A DNA stretch of 64,000 nt from an uncultured Lachnospiraceae bacterium (GTDB lineage: Bacteria; Bacillota; Clostridia; Lachnospirales; Lachnospiraceae): the NCBI GenBank assembly GCA_947037115.1, contig CAMQTN010000001.1, positions 61,500 to 125,499 on the forward strand, given 5' to 3'. The notes under the pieces were generated by a model, which saw only the letters and a list, made by a program, of their open reading frames with translations, did no database searches and was not told where the DNA came from. Both the position numbers and the translations under genes were made by a program. Below, piece after piece: positions 40,095 to 50,694 of this stretch (positions within the stretch are counted from its first letter, which is position 1; every line of letters begins with the position of its first letter).

Positions 40095-41408
40095 ATGCAG
40101 GCCGGTATGGAAACAGAGAATGACATGGAAAGAGAACAGAAAATCAGGCAGGTGGCGGATAAGATCCTGCATCTTGCCCATGACGGGCTGCTGATCAACA
40201 TGCGCTTTCTTGACGTGGCACTCTCCAGGCTGCCTGTAGCATGCAGGACAGGTATGGGGGTTCATGTTTTTGACGGGGAAGGGCTGACCTGTGATCCGAT
40301 GCTTTTGATCAGCCAGTATGAAAAAGAGCAGGCAATGCCTGCAAGGACGTATCTGCACACGCTTCTGCACGCTGTTTTCTATCATGGTTTTCAGACGGAT
40401 AAAATGAATCCGGAATACTGGGATATGGCAACGGATATAGCGGTGGAGGCGGTGATTCTGGATATGGACCTGCACTTGACCAGACTTTCTTCCGATGGAG
40501 AGCTGGAGAGCCGTCTTATGCTTTTAAAAAAGCAGGCGGGCGGGTTGACGGCGGAGAAAATATACCGGCATTTCCGGATTGAGGAACCTTCCACGAAGGC
40601 GGCCGCAGAGTGGAGGCGGCTTAGCAGGCGGGACGAGCATATTTACTGGAACAGAAAAGAAGAGCTTGATCTTTCCCAGACAGAGTGGCGGAAAATCAGC
40701 GAGCGGATCCGGGCGGATTTAAAGAGTTTCAGCAAGGATAAAAATAAGGGGGAGGGCATAGCGGAAAATCTGGAGGAGGCTGTCAGGGAACGCTATGACT
40801 ATACGGCGTTTTTAAAGCGCTTCATGGCCATGGGAGAGGCCATACGGGTGAATGATGAGGAGTTTGACCATATCTTTTATACCTATGGACTACAGACTTA
40901 TGGAAATATGCCTTTGGTGGAGCCTCTTGAATATCAGGAGAACCATAAGATTAAAGATTTTGTGATCGCCATCGACACTTCCGCATCCTGCCGCGGGGCA
41001 ACCGTGCAGGCATTCCTGCGAAAAACCTATAACATCATGCAGGAGAGCGAAACCTTTTTCTCCAGGATCAATGTCCACATTATCCAGTGCGACAGCGAGG
41101 TACAGCAGGACATAAAGATCACGGAACGAAGTGAGTTTGACACTTTCCTGCAAAACGGAAAACTGACGGGGTTCGGTTCTACCGATTTCAGACCGGTTTT
41201 CGAGTATGTGGATGAACTGATAAGGGCGGGTGAATTTGAAGACCTGAAAGGACTGCTCTATTTTACGGACGGTTATGGGATTTATCCGGAACAGATGCCG
41301 CCCTATGACGCTGCTTTCGTGTTTCTGAAAGAGGATGATAATGCGCCGAAGGTGCCGCCCTGGGCGATCAGGATTGTGTTGGAAGAGGAGGATCTGGAAG
41401 AGAGATGA
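40095..41408 (+). CDS. VWA-like domain protein (DUF2201-type putative metallopeptidase/VWA)
   Basis: FVIAIDTSASCRGATVQAFLRKTYNIM, LLYFTDGYGIYPEQMPPYDAAFVFL; 3' end overlaps MoxR gene. Confidence 0.8.
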   Translation: MQAGMETENDMEREQKIRQVADKILHLAHDGLLINMRFLDVALSRLPVACRTGMGVHVFDGEGLTCDPMLLISQYEKEQAMPARTYLHTLLHAVFYHGFQTDKMNPEYWDMATDIAVEAVILDMDLHLTRLSSDGELESRLMLLKKQAGGLTAEKIYRHFRIEEPSTKAAAEWRRLSRRDEHIYWNRKEELDLSQTEWRKISERIRADLKSFSKDKNKGEGIAENLEEAVRERYDYTAFLKRFMAMGEAIRVNDEEFDHIFYTYGLQTYGNMPLVEPLEYQENHKIKDFVIAIDTSASCRGATVQAFLRKTYNIMQESETFFSRINVHIIQCDSEVQQDIKITERSEFDTFLQNGKLTGFGSTDFRPVFEYVDELIRAGEFEDLKGLLYFTDGYGIYPEQMPPYDAAFVFLKEDDNAPKVPPWAIRIVLEEEDLEER

Positions 41409-42931
41409 ATATTAAGGAAGCGAAAAAGTATATTAAGGATTCCGTAAAAATTTATTTAAAAAAGGATGAGGAGGGGGCTTACCGGATTCCCCTTGTCAGA
41501 CAGCGGCCCGTATTCCTTCTGGGTGCGCCGGGTATTGGCAAGACGGCGGTTATGGAGCAGATTGCGCAGGAATTGGGGATTGCGCTGGTCAGCTATTCCA
41601 TGACCCACCATACGAGACAGTCCGCTCTGGGACTTCCCTTTATCGTACACAGGGAGTACGGGGGACACGCCTTCGACGTGTCGGAGTATACCATGAGCGA
41701 GATCATCGCTTCGGTTTACGATGTGATGGAAAGGAGCGGCATCCGTGAAGGCATTTTGTTTCTGGACGAGATTAACTGTGTCTCCGAGACGCTTGCACCC
41801 TCCATGCTGCAGTTTTTACAGTATAAGATCTTTGGCAGGCATCAGGTGCCGGAGGGGTGGATTATTGTCACGGCGGGAAATCCGCCGGAGTACAATAAGT
41901 CCGTGCGGGAGTTTGATGTGGTGACCCTGGACCGCATGAAGATTCTGGAGGTGGAGGCCGACTACGGGAGCTGGCGGGAATATGCAAAGGACCGGAATAT
42001 CCACACGGCAGTATTAAATTATCTGGATATGAAAAAGGAAGATTTTTATCTGGTGGAGACCACTGTGCGGGGAAAGAGCTATGTCACGGCCAGAGGCTGG
42101 GAAGATCTGGCGCAGATGCTTGTCCTCTATGAGGAGGAGGGGCTTCCCGTGGAGGAGTCGCTGATCGGGCAGTATCTGAGAAACGACCGTGTTGCGAGAG
42201 AGTTCAGCGCCTACTATGATCTGTACAGAAAGTATCAGCAGGATTACCGGGTGGAGGATATTTTTGCAGGTACGGTGAGTGAACAGGTGAAGGACAGGGC
42301 AAGAAAGGCCGGATTTGATGAGAGACTTTCCCTGATGGGGATGCTGCTTGACAAGCTCAGGCAGGAACTGAAGGATAATGGCGGACAGGCGAAACTGTTA
42401 AAAGATTTGATGAATCCCCTGCGGGTTTTGAAACAGAAGGCGGAAACGGGTGCGGGTGCACAGGAGCTTGCAGCCATGCTGCAGCAACAGGCAGACGCGA
42501 GAGAACAGTCGATGGATTCCCTTGCCGGCGCCGGCGCTCTTTCGGCGGACGACAGACAGACGGGAAAGGTGATCGTCAGATTTTTGAGAGAAGGCGCGCG
42601 GGCGGTTCTGACGGCGGGCGTGCAGGACGGACAGGAGGCTTTTGCGAAGATCAAAGAGCGTTTCGACGGTCTTGTGGAGGAACACAGGAAGGATACAGCG
42701 CGGGAGCAGGAGCGTTTACACGGGCTTTTTACCTTTGTGGAAGATACGTTTGGCGAGGGAAACGAGATGCTGCTTCTGGTGACGGAGTGCACGGTGCAGG
42801 CAGACTGTGCGGCTTTTATCAACACTTACGGGTGTGAGGACTATGTCAGACACAACGAGGGACTGATGCTGACAGAGAGAAGCGATGTGCTGGCGGAGGA
42901 AATTAAGGCGCTGCATGAGATGAACATTTAA
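41405..42931 (+). CDS. MoxR-family AAA+ ATPase
   Basis: FLLGAPGIGKTAVMEQIAQELG Walker A, GILFLDEINCVSETLAPSMLQFLQ Walker B, VTAGNPPEYNKSVREFDVVTLDRM. Confidence 0.9.
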   Translation: MNIKEAKKYIKDSVKIYLKKDEEGAYRIPLVRQRPVFLLGAPGIGKTAVMEQIAQELGIALVSYSMTHHTRQSALGLPFIVHREYGGHAFDVSEYTMSEIIASVYDVMERSGIREGILFLDEINCVSETLAPSMLQFLQYKIFGRHQVPEGWIIVTAGNPPEYNKSVREFDVVTLDRMKILEVEADYGSWREYAKDRNIHTAVLNYLDMKKEDFYLVETTVRGKSYVTARGWEDLAQMLVLYEEEGLPVEESLIGQYLRNDRVAREFSAYYDLYRKYQQDYRVEDIFAGTVSEQVKDRARKAGFDERLSLMGMLLDKLRQELKDNGGQAKLLKDLMNPLRVLKQKAETGAGAQELAAMLQQQADAREQSMDSLAGAGALSADDRQTGKVIVRFLREGARAVLTAGVQDGQEAFAKIKERFDGLVEEHRKDTAREQERLHGLFTFVEDTFGEGNEMLLLVTECTVQADCAAFINTYGCEDYVRHNEGLMLTERSDVLAEEIKALHEMNI

Positions 42932-42999
42932 GGGCATTTCTGTGTCTCGTGCTGGAGAATGGCTCAAATGCAGGCATTCTCCGTATAGAGGGAGGTACT

Positions 43000-43902
43000 A
43001 TGATGGTAAGTGAACAGGCCACGGAGAGGGGCAGACTGCAGTTTGAGATTGTGTCGGAAACGGCGGCGCTGACAGCCTACAGCGGGCGCGATCATCTGCT
43101 TGTGATTCCGGAGACAGTGGACGGTTTCCCTGTGGTATGGATTGGGAAAAAGGCATTCTTAAGCTGCAAAACCCTGCGGGAGATCAGACTCCCGGAGAAC
43201 CTTGCGGGGATCGGAGACTGGGCGTTCGCCTACTGTGCGGGGCTGGAGACTGTGACCCTTCCTTACCGCAGGCTGGAGGTCGGACAGGGGGCTTTTAAGG
43301 AATGCATGGCGCTTTCACAGATCCGGGACTGCCGGGGAGGGGAAAAAAATGAGGACGTGCCCTTTCTGCTGGCGGCCACGGTGGGCATGCTTGACGCTTT
43401 TTATCTGTTTGCGCCGGAAAATGCGGGCACGAAAAACTGGCTTGCGGGCTTCGATTCGAGAATGGCGGCTCAGATGGCGCTTGCTGACAACGATGGGTTT
43501 TCTAAAATGCTTTTGTGCGGTGAGGAGGACTGCGGCAGCAGGGATACGGATATGGGCTATTATATGGAACAGAAGCGCAGAGGCAAGGTGCGGCTGGCCA
43601 TGCTCAGGCTGTTTCATGATTACGGGCTGAAAGAAAGTTTCCGGCAGGAACTTGTACAGTATCTTCTGGCCCATGTGAAAGGCTGTGAGAGTGAGGAGAC
43701 CTGGCGGGTGGTTCTGGAGGAGCATGGGGATGAACGGCAGTATTATGAGCTTCTGACCGGCCTTGGCGGCGTAAATGGAGATAATTTTCAGGCCATGATG
43801 GAGGACATGGGGGAGCGGCATGCGGAGATGAAGGCATATCTTATGCGCTATCATGACGGCCTGCGGAAAACGGAGGATGCTTTCGCCCGGTTTGAGCTTT
43901 GA
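43000..43902 (+). CDS. Leucine-rich-repeat (BspA/LRR_5-like) protein
   Basis: VIPETVDGFPVVWIGKKAFLSCKTLREIRLPENLAGIGDWAFAYCAGLETVTLP; GGAGG RBS at 42991. Confidence 0.8.
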   Translation: MMVSEQATERGRLQFEIVSETAALTAYSGRDHLLVIPETVDGFPVVWIGKKAFLSCKTLREIRLPENLAGIGDWAFAYCAGLETVTLPYRRLEVGQGAFKECMALSQIRDCRGGEKNEDVPFLLAATVGMLDAFYLFAPENAGTKNWLAGFDSRMAAQMALADNDGFSKMLLCGEEDCGSRDTDMGYYMEQKRRGKVRLAMLRLFHDYGLKESFRQELVQYLLAHVKGCESEETWRVVLEEHGDERQYYELLTGLGGVNGDNFQAMMEDMGERHAEMKAYLMRYHDGLRKTEDAFARFEL

Positions 43903-44012
43903 ACGGCAGGAAAAACGTAAGAATTTAGGACTTGCACAACGGACAGTTCTGTGGTATTATGTAATCTGCTTGATATTGAGAGGTTTTCAGGATTTACGGA
44001 ATGGAGGATATG

Positions 44013-44252
44013 ATGGAAGTATTGAGAATTATACTTACCGTGATTTATATTTTCATATGCGTGGCGTTGGTGGTTTTGGTACTGATGCAGGAGGGAAAGT
44101 CAGCAGGGCTTGGCGCGATCAGCGGAGCGGCGGAGACTTACTGGGGTAAAAACAAGGGCCGGTCCATGGAAGGGAAGCTCGTCAGGATTACGACGGGGCT
44201 TGCGGTTGGCTTCATGGTGTTGGCGGTTGTTTTAAACCTGACTTTATTCTAA
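44013..44252 (+). CDS. secG: Preprotein translocase subunit SecG
   Basis: VALVVLVLMQEGKSAGLGAISGAAETYWGKNKGRSMEGKL; followed by rnr and smpB. Confidence 0.92.
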   Translation: MEVLRIILTVIYIFICVALVVLVLMQEGKSAGLGAISGAAETYWGKNKGRSMEGKLVRITTGLAVGFMVLAVVLNLTLF

Positions 44253-44357
44253 GACGGAAAGATAAAAGCACTCTTGCAAAGGTAAGGGTGCTTTTCCTTT
44301 TGAACAGGCAAAGGCAGGGAAGGCCGGACGGCAAATGAGACAGGACATGGGAGAGAA

Positions 44358-46505
44358 ATGAAGACAGATCCGCAGTTGGAAAAAAGAAAAAATTTAATAT
44401 GTGAACTGGTTGCAGACGAAACCTACGTGCCGATGAAGGAGAAGGAAATGGCGGCCTTTATGCAGGTGTCCGGGACTGACAGAGAAGTTTTCAGGGAAGT
44501 GCTGCGGACGCTTTTGGCAGAGGGCAGAATACAGCTCACGAGTCAGGGCAGATATGTGAAGCCGGATAGTGAGCGGCCTGTAGGCACGTTTGTCAGCCAC
44601 GCCAGAGGCTTCGGTTTTGTAGAGGTGGAGGGCTTCGAGAAAGATTTTTATATTCCTGCGGAACATACAAAGGGGGCCTTTCATCTGGACAGAGTGCAGA
44701 TTATGCCTTTGACGGGAGACGGCGGGAAGCGGCGGGAGGCGGCTGTGGTCCGCATTTTGGAGCACGGAATAAAACAGCTCGTCGGCACCTATGAGCAGTC
44801 CCGGAATTTTGGCTTTGTAATCCCGGATAACGGTAAGATCGGCGCGGACGTTTTTGTGCCGGCAGAGCGTTCCCGAGGGGCGGTCACGGGTGCAAAGGTA
44901 GTAGTGGAGCTGACCTCCTATGGGGATGAGAGCCACAAACCTGAGGGAAAGGTCGTGGAAATTCTGGGTCACATCAATGATCCGGGTGTGGACATCCTGT
45001 CTGTCGTCCGCAGATATGAGCTGCCGGTGGAGTTTGGGGAGAAGGTTTTGAATCAGGCGGGGCGTGTGCCGGAGGAAGTGTCAGAGGCGGACAGGGCCGG
45101 ACGAATGGATCTGCGGGATTTGCAGATGGTGACCATAGACGGTGAGGATGCAAAGGATCTGGACGATGCGGTCAGTCTTTATCAGGATGAAGAGGGGCTT
45201 TATCATCTTGGAGTACACATTGCGGACGTGGCCAATTATGTGCAGGAAAATTCCGCCCTGGACTGGGAGGCCCTGGAGCGGGGAACCAGCGTGTATCTGG
45301 TGGACCGGGTGATCCCCATGCTGCCGCACAGGCTTTCAAACGGTATCTGTTCCTTAAATCAGGGTGTGGACAGGCTGGCTTTGAGCTGCTTAATGACCAT
45401 AGACGGAAAGGGGGAAGTGACAGATTATCAGATCGTGGAGACAGTGATCCGTGTGAACCGCAGAATGTCCTACACCAGTGTCAGAAAAATTCTGGAGGAT
45501 CACGATGAAGGAGAGATCGGGGAGTATGAGGCACTGGTGCCTATGTTTGAGCAGATGGAAGAGCTGGCGGCGATTCTCAGAAAAAGACGGCACAAACGGG
45601 GCTCCATTGACTTTGATTTTGCGGAGAGTAAGATCATTTTGGATGGGGAGGGGCATCCGGTCGATATTCAACCCTATGAGCGCAATGTGGCTACCCGGAT
45701 GATCGAGGACTTCATGCTTGCCGCAAACGAGACGGTGGCGCAGCACTTCTTCTGGATGGAGCTGCCTTTCGTATACCGTACCCACGAGGAGCCGGATACG
45801 GACAAGATCAGAAAACTTGCGACTTTTATACGGAATTTTGGTTACCATATGAAAGTGACGGGGGAGGAGATTCATCCCAAAGAGGTGCAGAAGCTGTTGG
45901 ATAAGATCGCGGATACGAAGGAGGAAATGATGATCAGCCGCCTGACCCTTCGGAGCATGAAACAGGCTAAGTATACGGTGGAATGCACAGGGCATTTCGG
46001 TCTGGCATGCCGGCACTACTGTCATTTTACTTCACCGATCAGGCGCTACCCGGATTTGCAGATTCACCGGATCATCAAGGAACAGCTCCGCGGAAAACTG
46101 ACCGAAGAGCGCATGAAGCATTATGAGGAAAGGCTCCCGGAGGTGGCCAGGCACGCTTCCAGGATGGAGCGGCGCGCTGCGGAGGCGGAACGGGAGACCG
46201 ATAAGCGAAAGAAAGCGGAGTACATGGAGGAGCATACCGGTGAGGTGTATGAGGGTGTGATTTCGGGCATAACCCAGTGGGGCATTTATGTGGAACTGCA
46301 AAACACGGTGGAGGGGCTGCTCCATGTGTCTGCGCTCCCGGGCGATTATTTTTACTGCGACGAGGAGGCCTGCGAGATGGTCGGAAAGGAGAGCGGTATC
46401 GTTTACAAACTGGGACAACGGTTGGCCGTACAGGTCAAAGGGGTGGACCGTCAGGCGGGGAATGTTGATTTTAAACTTCCGGAGGCGGCTGAGGATTTGG
46501 CGTGA
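44358..46505 (+). CDS. rnr: Ribonuclease R
   Basis: [65 protein letters not shown]1 domain at C-terminus. Confidence 0.97.
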   Translation: MKTDPQLEKRKNLICELVADETYVPMKEKEMAAFMQVSGTDREVFREVLRTLLAEGRIQLTSQGRYVKPDSERPVGTFVSHARGFGFVEVEGFEKDFYIPAEHTKGAFHLDRVQIMPLTGDGGKRREAAVVRILEHGIKQLVGTYEQSRNFGFVIPDNGKIGADVFVPAERSRGAVTGAKVVVELTSYGDESHKPEGKVVEILGHINDPGVDILSVVRRYELPVEFGEKVLNQAGRVPEEVSEADRAGRMDLRDLQMVTIDGEDAKDLDDAVSLYQDEEGLYHLGVHIADVANYVQENSALDWEALERGTSVYLVDRVIPMLPHRLSNGICSLNQGVDRLALSCLMTIDGKGEVTDYQIVETVIRVNRRMSYTSVRKILEDHDEGEIGEYEALVPMFEQMEELAAILRKRRHKRGSIDFDFAESKIILDGEGHPVDIQPYERNVATRMIEDFMLAANETVAQHFFWMELPFVYRTHEEPDTDKIRKLATFIRNFGYHMKVTGEEIHPKEVQKLLDKIADTKEEMMISRLTLRSMKQAKYTVECTGHFGLACRHYCHFTSPIRRYPDLQIHRIIKEQLRGKLTEERMKHYEERLPEVARHASRMERRAAEAERETDKRKKAEYMEEHTGEVYEGVISGITQWGIYVELQNTVEGLLHVSALPGDYFYCDEEACEMVGKESGIVYKLGQRLAVQVKGVDRQAGNVDFKLPEAAEDLA

Positions 46506-46519
46506 AAGAGGGTGAGAGA

Positions 46520-46984
46520 ATGGCAAAGGAAGCGATGAAGCTGGTGGCGAATAACAAGAAGGCTTATCATGATTATTTTATTGAAGAAAAATATGAGGCG
46601 GGGCTTGCGCTCCACGGCACGGAAGTGAAATCCCTGCGCATGGGCAAGTGCAGCATCAAGGAGGCGTTTGTGCGGATTGAGAACGGCGAGGCTTTTGTCT
46701 ATGGCATGAATGTGAGTCCCTATGAGAAGGGAAATATTTTCAATAAGGATCCGCTGCGCGTGCGAAAACTCCTGCTGCATAAGGTACAGATCAGCAAACT
46801 TGCGGGAAGTATGGCAGGGCAGGGCTACACGATCGTTCCCCTGCAGGTCTATTTTAAGGACGGCAGGGCCAAGATAGAGATCGGGCTTGCCAGAGGTAAG
46901 AAACTTTACGATAAGAGGCAGGATATCGCGAAGAAGGATCTGCGCAGGGAACATGAGCGGGAATTTAAAATAAAAAATCTGTAG
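46520..46984 (+). CDS. smpB: SsrA-binding protein SmpB
   Basis: [43 protein letters not shown]...[13 protein letters not shown]. Confidence 0.98.
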   Translation: MAKEAMKLVANNKKAYHDYFIEEKYEAGLALHGTEVKSLRMGKCSIKEAFVRIENGEAFVYGMNVSPYEKGNIFNKDPLRVRKLLLHKVQISKLAGSMAGQGYTIVPLQVYFKDGRAKIEIGLARGKKLYDKRQDIAKKDLRREHEREFKIKNL

Positions 46985-47091
46985 CATTGCACAGACAAAG
47001 GAAAATGTGCTATACTGGACGCAGGATCAGTATCCTGTGTCTCAGGAATTACTTCGTAATTCTTCCGGCATTGCCGGGGATTACACCATAC

Positions 47092-47438
47092 GGGCCAGTC
47101 AAGGTTTCGACAGGGGTCCTGCAGCTGGAGAAGCTATCCGCAGGCTGATGCGTGAAATCGCAAACTTAAACACAAACGCTGAAGACAATTTAGCATACGC
47201 TGCCTAATGGCAGCTGTCCGCCTTAGTGCACCTGCACATTAAGAACCGGGCATCGACTATGCAGGAAACGACGCGGGGGACGCCTCTTACCCGCGGGCGT
47301 ATCAGAGGCTACTGAATCCATGAGGGTGTCTTTCTCCACATGGAGGAGGGAATGAGGAGCAATCCGGAATGAGAGACTATGATAGTAGAAGGACAGGGAA
47401 TGGGCTTTTGGACACGGGTTCGACTCCCGTCTGGTCCA
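47092..47438 (+). ncRNA. ssrA: Transfer-messenger RNA (tmRNA)
   Basis: 5' GGGCCAG pairs with 3' CTGGTCC; tag ORF ANLNTNAEDNLAYAA-stop at 47160-47207; T-arm GGGTTCGACTCCC; adjacent to smpB; CCA not encoded. Confidence 0.96.
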
Positions 47439-47639
47439 CTGGGATAAGTTCTTAAATACTCTTTTTATACGGGTGTTTAAGGACTTTTCTTTTTCTGAAG
47501 GTGAAATACTCACAAAAAATACGCACAGGAAATATACACATGCGGACCTGTTCACAATTCACTGGACATAGCTTCTGTTTAGCGGTAAAATAAGAATAAA
47601 TATGTTTTTTTTAATTCTTATGAGGAGGGTGGCAGAGCT

Positions 47640-49361
47640 ATGGCAACAGGCGCAGCAGCTAAAAAGAAAGACGGGAAAACAGGATTGCATTCCGTAAAGA
47701 CGAAACTGGTGGGGGCGATGGTGGTGGCCATGGCCATTATGTCGACATGCCTGTCGGTGGTATTGATCAGGAATCTGAGAATCCCCATGATGGAGTTAAA
47801 TCAAAGCTATCTTTATGATCTTGCGGTTGCCTACGGTGATAAAATGGAATCTGCCATTGAACTGCAGGGGTACAATACGGCGACGAATTACCATATTCTG
47901 GCGGAGTCTCTCGAAGGTGTGGGACTGGACGGTGTGGAGTCCAGCTACGCTTATCTGGTGAGCGGGGACGGCACGATACTCTACCACCCGGTGAAGGATA
48001 AGGTGGGAGATACGGCAGAGAGCGATGTGGTGAAAAATGTGGTTTCACAGATTGCGGAAGAAACCCTGCCGGAACCCGCTGTTGTGGAGTATACACTTAA
48101 CGGTTCGAAAAAATATGAGGCTTACTCTGTTACGGAGCGGGGACACTGTATTTTGGTGGTGTCCGCGGACAAGGATGATCTGATGAGCATCGTGCACAGG
48201 GTCACGGCTACAGGTACGCTGAGTACGGTTATTATGGTGGTGATTGCCAGCATTATCGCTTATCTGTTTGTGGGCAGGATTGTGAAGCCTGTCCTTGAAG
48301 TGACAGATGTGGTGGGCCGGCTGGCGCACATGGACTTTTCCGAAATTGAGGGACAGGACAGGCTTACGGCGCGCGCAGACGAGACAGGGCAGATGAGCCG
48401 CGCGGTGGCGGAGCTTCGCAGACAGCTTGTTGATATCGTAACCGAGCTGCGGGGCCAGAGTGAACAGCTTTTTGAGGCTTCCGACCTCATGAACGCCAAT
48501 GCCGCCGAGACAGCGACTACAGTGGAACAGGTAGAGAAAGCTGTTTCGGAGATCTCCGAGGGGGCAACCTCTCAGGCGGATGAGACGCAGAGAGCCACGG
48601 AGAATGTGATTTTGATGGGCAATATGGTGGAGGACACCACGAGGCAGGTCGAGGAGCTGACGGATAATGCCAATGCCATGAGAAAATCCAGCGAGGAAGC
48701 ATTTTCTATCCTGAAAGGACTGGAGAAGATCAATGATCAGGCCAAAGAGGCGATAGATGTGATTTATGAGCAGACCAACACGACGAATGAGTCGGCCATG
48801 AAGATCAGGGAAGCTACAACGCTGATTACCTCCATTGCCGAGGAGACGAATCTGTTGTCCCTGAATGCCAGTATCGAGGCAGCCAGGGCCGGGGAGCAGG
48901 GCAGAGGATTTGCAGTGGTAGCGAGCCAGATTCAGAAATTGGCGGAGCAGTCCAATGATTCGGCCAGACAGATTGAAACGATCATCGACTCTCTGATCGA
49001 GGATTCCCAGAAGTCTGTGGAGACGATGGAAGATGTGAAGAAGATCATGGAGAGCCAGAACGAGAGTGTGGGACGGACGAACGAAAGTTTTGTACAGGTG
49101 AGGGACGGCATTACGCAGTCGCTGGACGGTGTGAACCTGATTGCGGATAAGACGAGAAGGATGGATGAGGCCAGAATCAATGTGGTGGATGTGGTGCAGA
49201 ATCTGACGGCAATTGCCGAGGAGAATGCGGCGAGCACGGAGGAAACCTCCGCTTCCGTCACAGAAGTCAGCACCATTGTGTACAGTATTTCTGAGAATGC
49301 GAATAAACTCAAGGATATTGCGGAACATTTGGAGCAGAGCATGAGTATCTTCAAGATCTGA
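47640..49361 (+). CDS. Methyl-accepting chemotaxis protein (Cache-type sensor, HAMP)
   Basis: Signalling tip [40 protein letters not shown]. Confidence 0.95.
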   Translation: MATGAAAKKKDGKTGLHSVKTKLVGAMVVAMAIMSTCLSVVLIRNLRIPMMELNQSYLYDLAVAYGDKMESAIELQGYNTATNYHILAESLEGVGLDGVESSYAYLVSGDGTILYHPVKDKVGDTAESDVVKNVVSQIAEETLPEPAVVEYTLNGSKKYEAYSVTERGHCILVVSADKDDLMSIVHRVTATGTLSTVIMVVIASIIAYLFVGRIVKPVLEVTDVVGRLAHMDFSEIEGQDRLTARADETGQMSRAVAELRRQLVDIVTELRGQSEQLFEASDLMNANAAETATTVEQVEKAVSEISEGATSQADETQRATENVILMGNMVEDTTRQVEELTDNANAMRKSSEEAFSILKGLEKINDQAKEAIDVIYEQTNTTNESAMKIREATTLITSIAEETNLLSLNASIEAARAGEQGRGFAVVASQIQKLAEQSNDSARQIETIIDSLIEDSQKSVETMEDVKKIMESQNESVGRTNESFVQVRDGITQSLDGVNLIADKTRRMDEARINVVDVVQNLTAIAEENAASTEETSASVTEVSTIVYSISENANKLKDIAEHLEQSMSIFKI

Positions 49362-49383
49362 TCAATGCCGCTGGGGAGAATCT

Positions 49384-49950
49384 ATGGAAAAGCGAGAGGA
49401 TGATCTGGTTGTCGGCGGCTATCGGTTTGCCACAACAGCGGATGCCGAGACGGCCAGAATGGAATTAAAAAAGGTGGAAAATCTGGAACAGCGCCTTGAC
49501 TACCGTAAGCCGCAAAATGTGCTGCTTGTCTATAACAGGGCGGTGGAAAATCAGGTTTTCCTGACGCCCATTGGTTTATGTTATCTGCAGAAAATGCAGG
49601 CAGAAATGAAAAAATGGGGTGTGCCCACGGATAAGATCCAACCGGTGCCGCTCCGTGGGACATTCAGTAACAAGACGGCAAACAGCAGAGTGATCAGATC
49701 GAGTGTGGCAAAAAGGCACCCGGAATATCATGGGAGGTTTGTCACTTCGGTGTTGATTAATGTGGTGCTGATACTTCTTGTGGCGGGGATGGTTGCGATT
49801 GCATGGAACAGCGACACGCCTAATATTATCAATTACAGGCAGGCTGTTGAGAACGAGTATTCGGCATGGGAGCAGGAGCTTACCGAGAGAGAGCGTGATT
49901 TGCGAAACGCTGAGCGGGAGATGCAGGCGGACATGTTGGAGACACAGTGA
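49384..49950 (+). CDS. Hypothetical single-TM protein
   Basis: TM VTSVLINVVLILLVAGMVAIAW then coiled-coil-like ENEYSAWEQELTERERDLRNAEREMQADML. Confidence 0.75.
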   Translation: MEKREDDLVVGGYRFATTADAETARMELKKVENLEQRLDYRKPQNVLLVYNRAVENQVFLTPIGLCYLQKMQAEMKKWGVPTDKIQPVPLRGTFSNKTANSRVIRSSVAKRHPEYHGRFVTSVLINVVLILLVAGMVAIAWNSDTPNIINYRQAVENEYSAWEQELTERERDLRNAEREMQADMLETQ

Positions 49951-49976
49951 CGGAAAGAAAGGCATAGGGGTGGTGT

Positions 49977-50654
49977 ATGGATAAATCGAAGATCCTTGTG
50001 GTGGACGATGAGAGCCGTATGCGCAAACTGGTCAGGGATTTTTTGGTAAAGAACCACTATGAGGTTGTGGAGGCGTCAGACGGAGAGGAAGCGCTGAACC
50101 TCTTTTTTGACAAAAACGATATGGATCTGGTGATTTTGGATGTGATGATGCCCAGGATGGACGGCTGGCAGGTATGCCGTGAAATCCGCGCTTACTCCAA
50201 AGTTCCGATTATTATGTTAACTGCCAAGTCAGACGAGAGAGATGAACTTCTGGGATTTGAACTGGGAGTTGATGAGTATATCTCCAAGCCCTTCAGCCCT
50301 AAAATTCTGGTGGCCCGTGTGGAGGCAATCCTTCGAAGGACAGGCCAGGCGGCCTCAGAGATGATCGTGGAGGCCGGCGGGATACGTCTGGATAAGCAGG
50401 CGCACAGTGTGGCTGTGGGGGATGAAACAATCGATCTCAGCTATAAAGAATTTGAACTTCTCGCTTATTTTATGGAAAATAAAGGGATTGCACTGTCCCG
50501 GGAAAAGATTTTAAACAGTGTCTGGAATTACGATTATTTTGGAGATGCCCGGACGATTGACACCCATGTAAAAAAACTTCGCAGCAAGATGGGCGCGAAG
50601 GGGGAACTGATCAAGACGATATGGGGAATGGGTTACAAATTTGAGGAAGAGTAA
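49977..50654 (+). CDS. OmpR-family response regulator
   Basis: KILVVDDESRMRKLVRDFL...VILDVMMPRMDGWQVCREIRAYSKVPIIMLTAKSDERDELLGFELGVDEYISKPFSPKIL; winged helix DARTIDTHVKKLRSKM. Confidence 0.96.
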   Translation: MDKSKILVVDDESRMRKLVRDFLVKNHYEVVEASDGEEALNLFFDKNDMDLVILDVMMPRMDGWQVCREIRAYSKVPIIMLTAKSDERDELLGFELGVDEYISKPFSPKILVARVEAILRRTGQAASEMIVEAGGIRLDKQAHSVAVGDETIDLSYKEFELLAYFMENKGIALSREKILNSVWNYDYFGDARTIDTHVKKLRSKMGAKGELIKTIWGMGYKFEEE

Positions 50655-50694
50655 TATCTGATATCTACAGAAAAAGTGTGAAAGGGAGAAAGCA

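Noticed and set aside
47007-47207. 66-aa ORF ending in NLNTNAEDNLAYAA
   Set aside because: Not an independent protein; its end is the tmRNA tag reading frame.
48045-49328. 427-aa minus-strand ORF inside the MCP gene
   Set aside because: Translation is His/Arg/Leu-rich nonsense typical of antisense frames; the plus strand is a textbook chemoreceptor.
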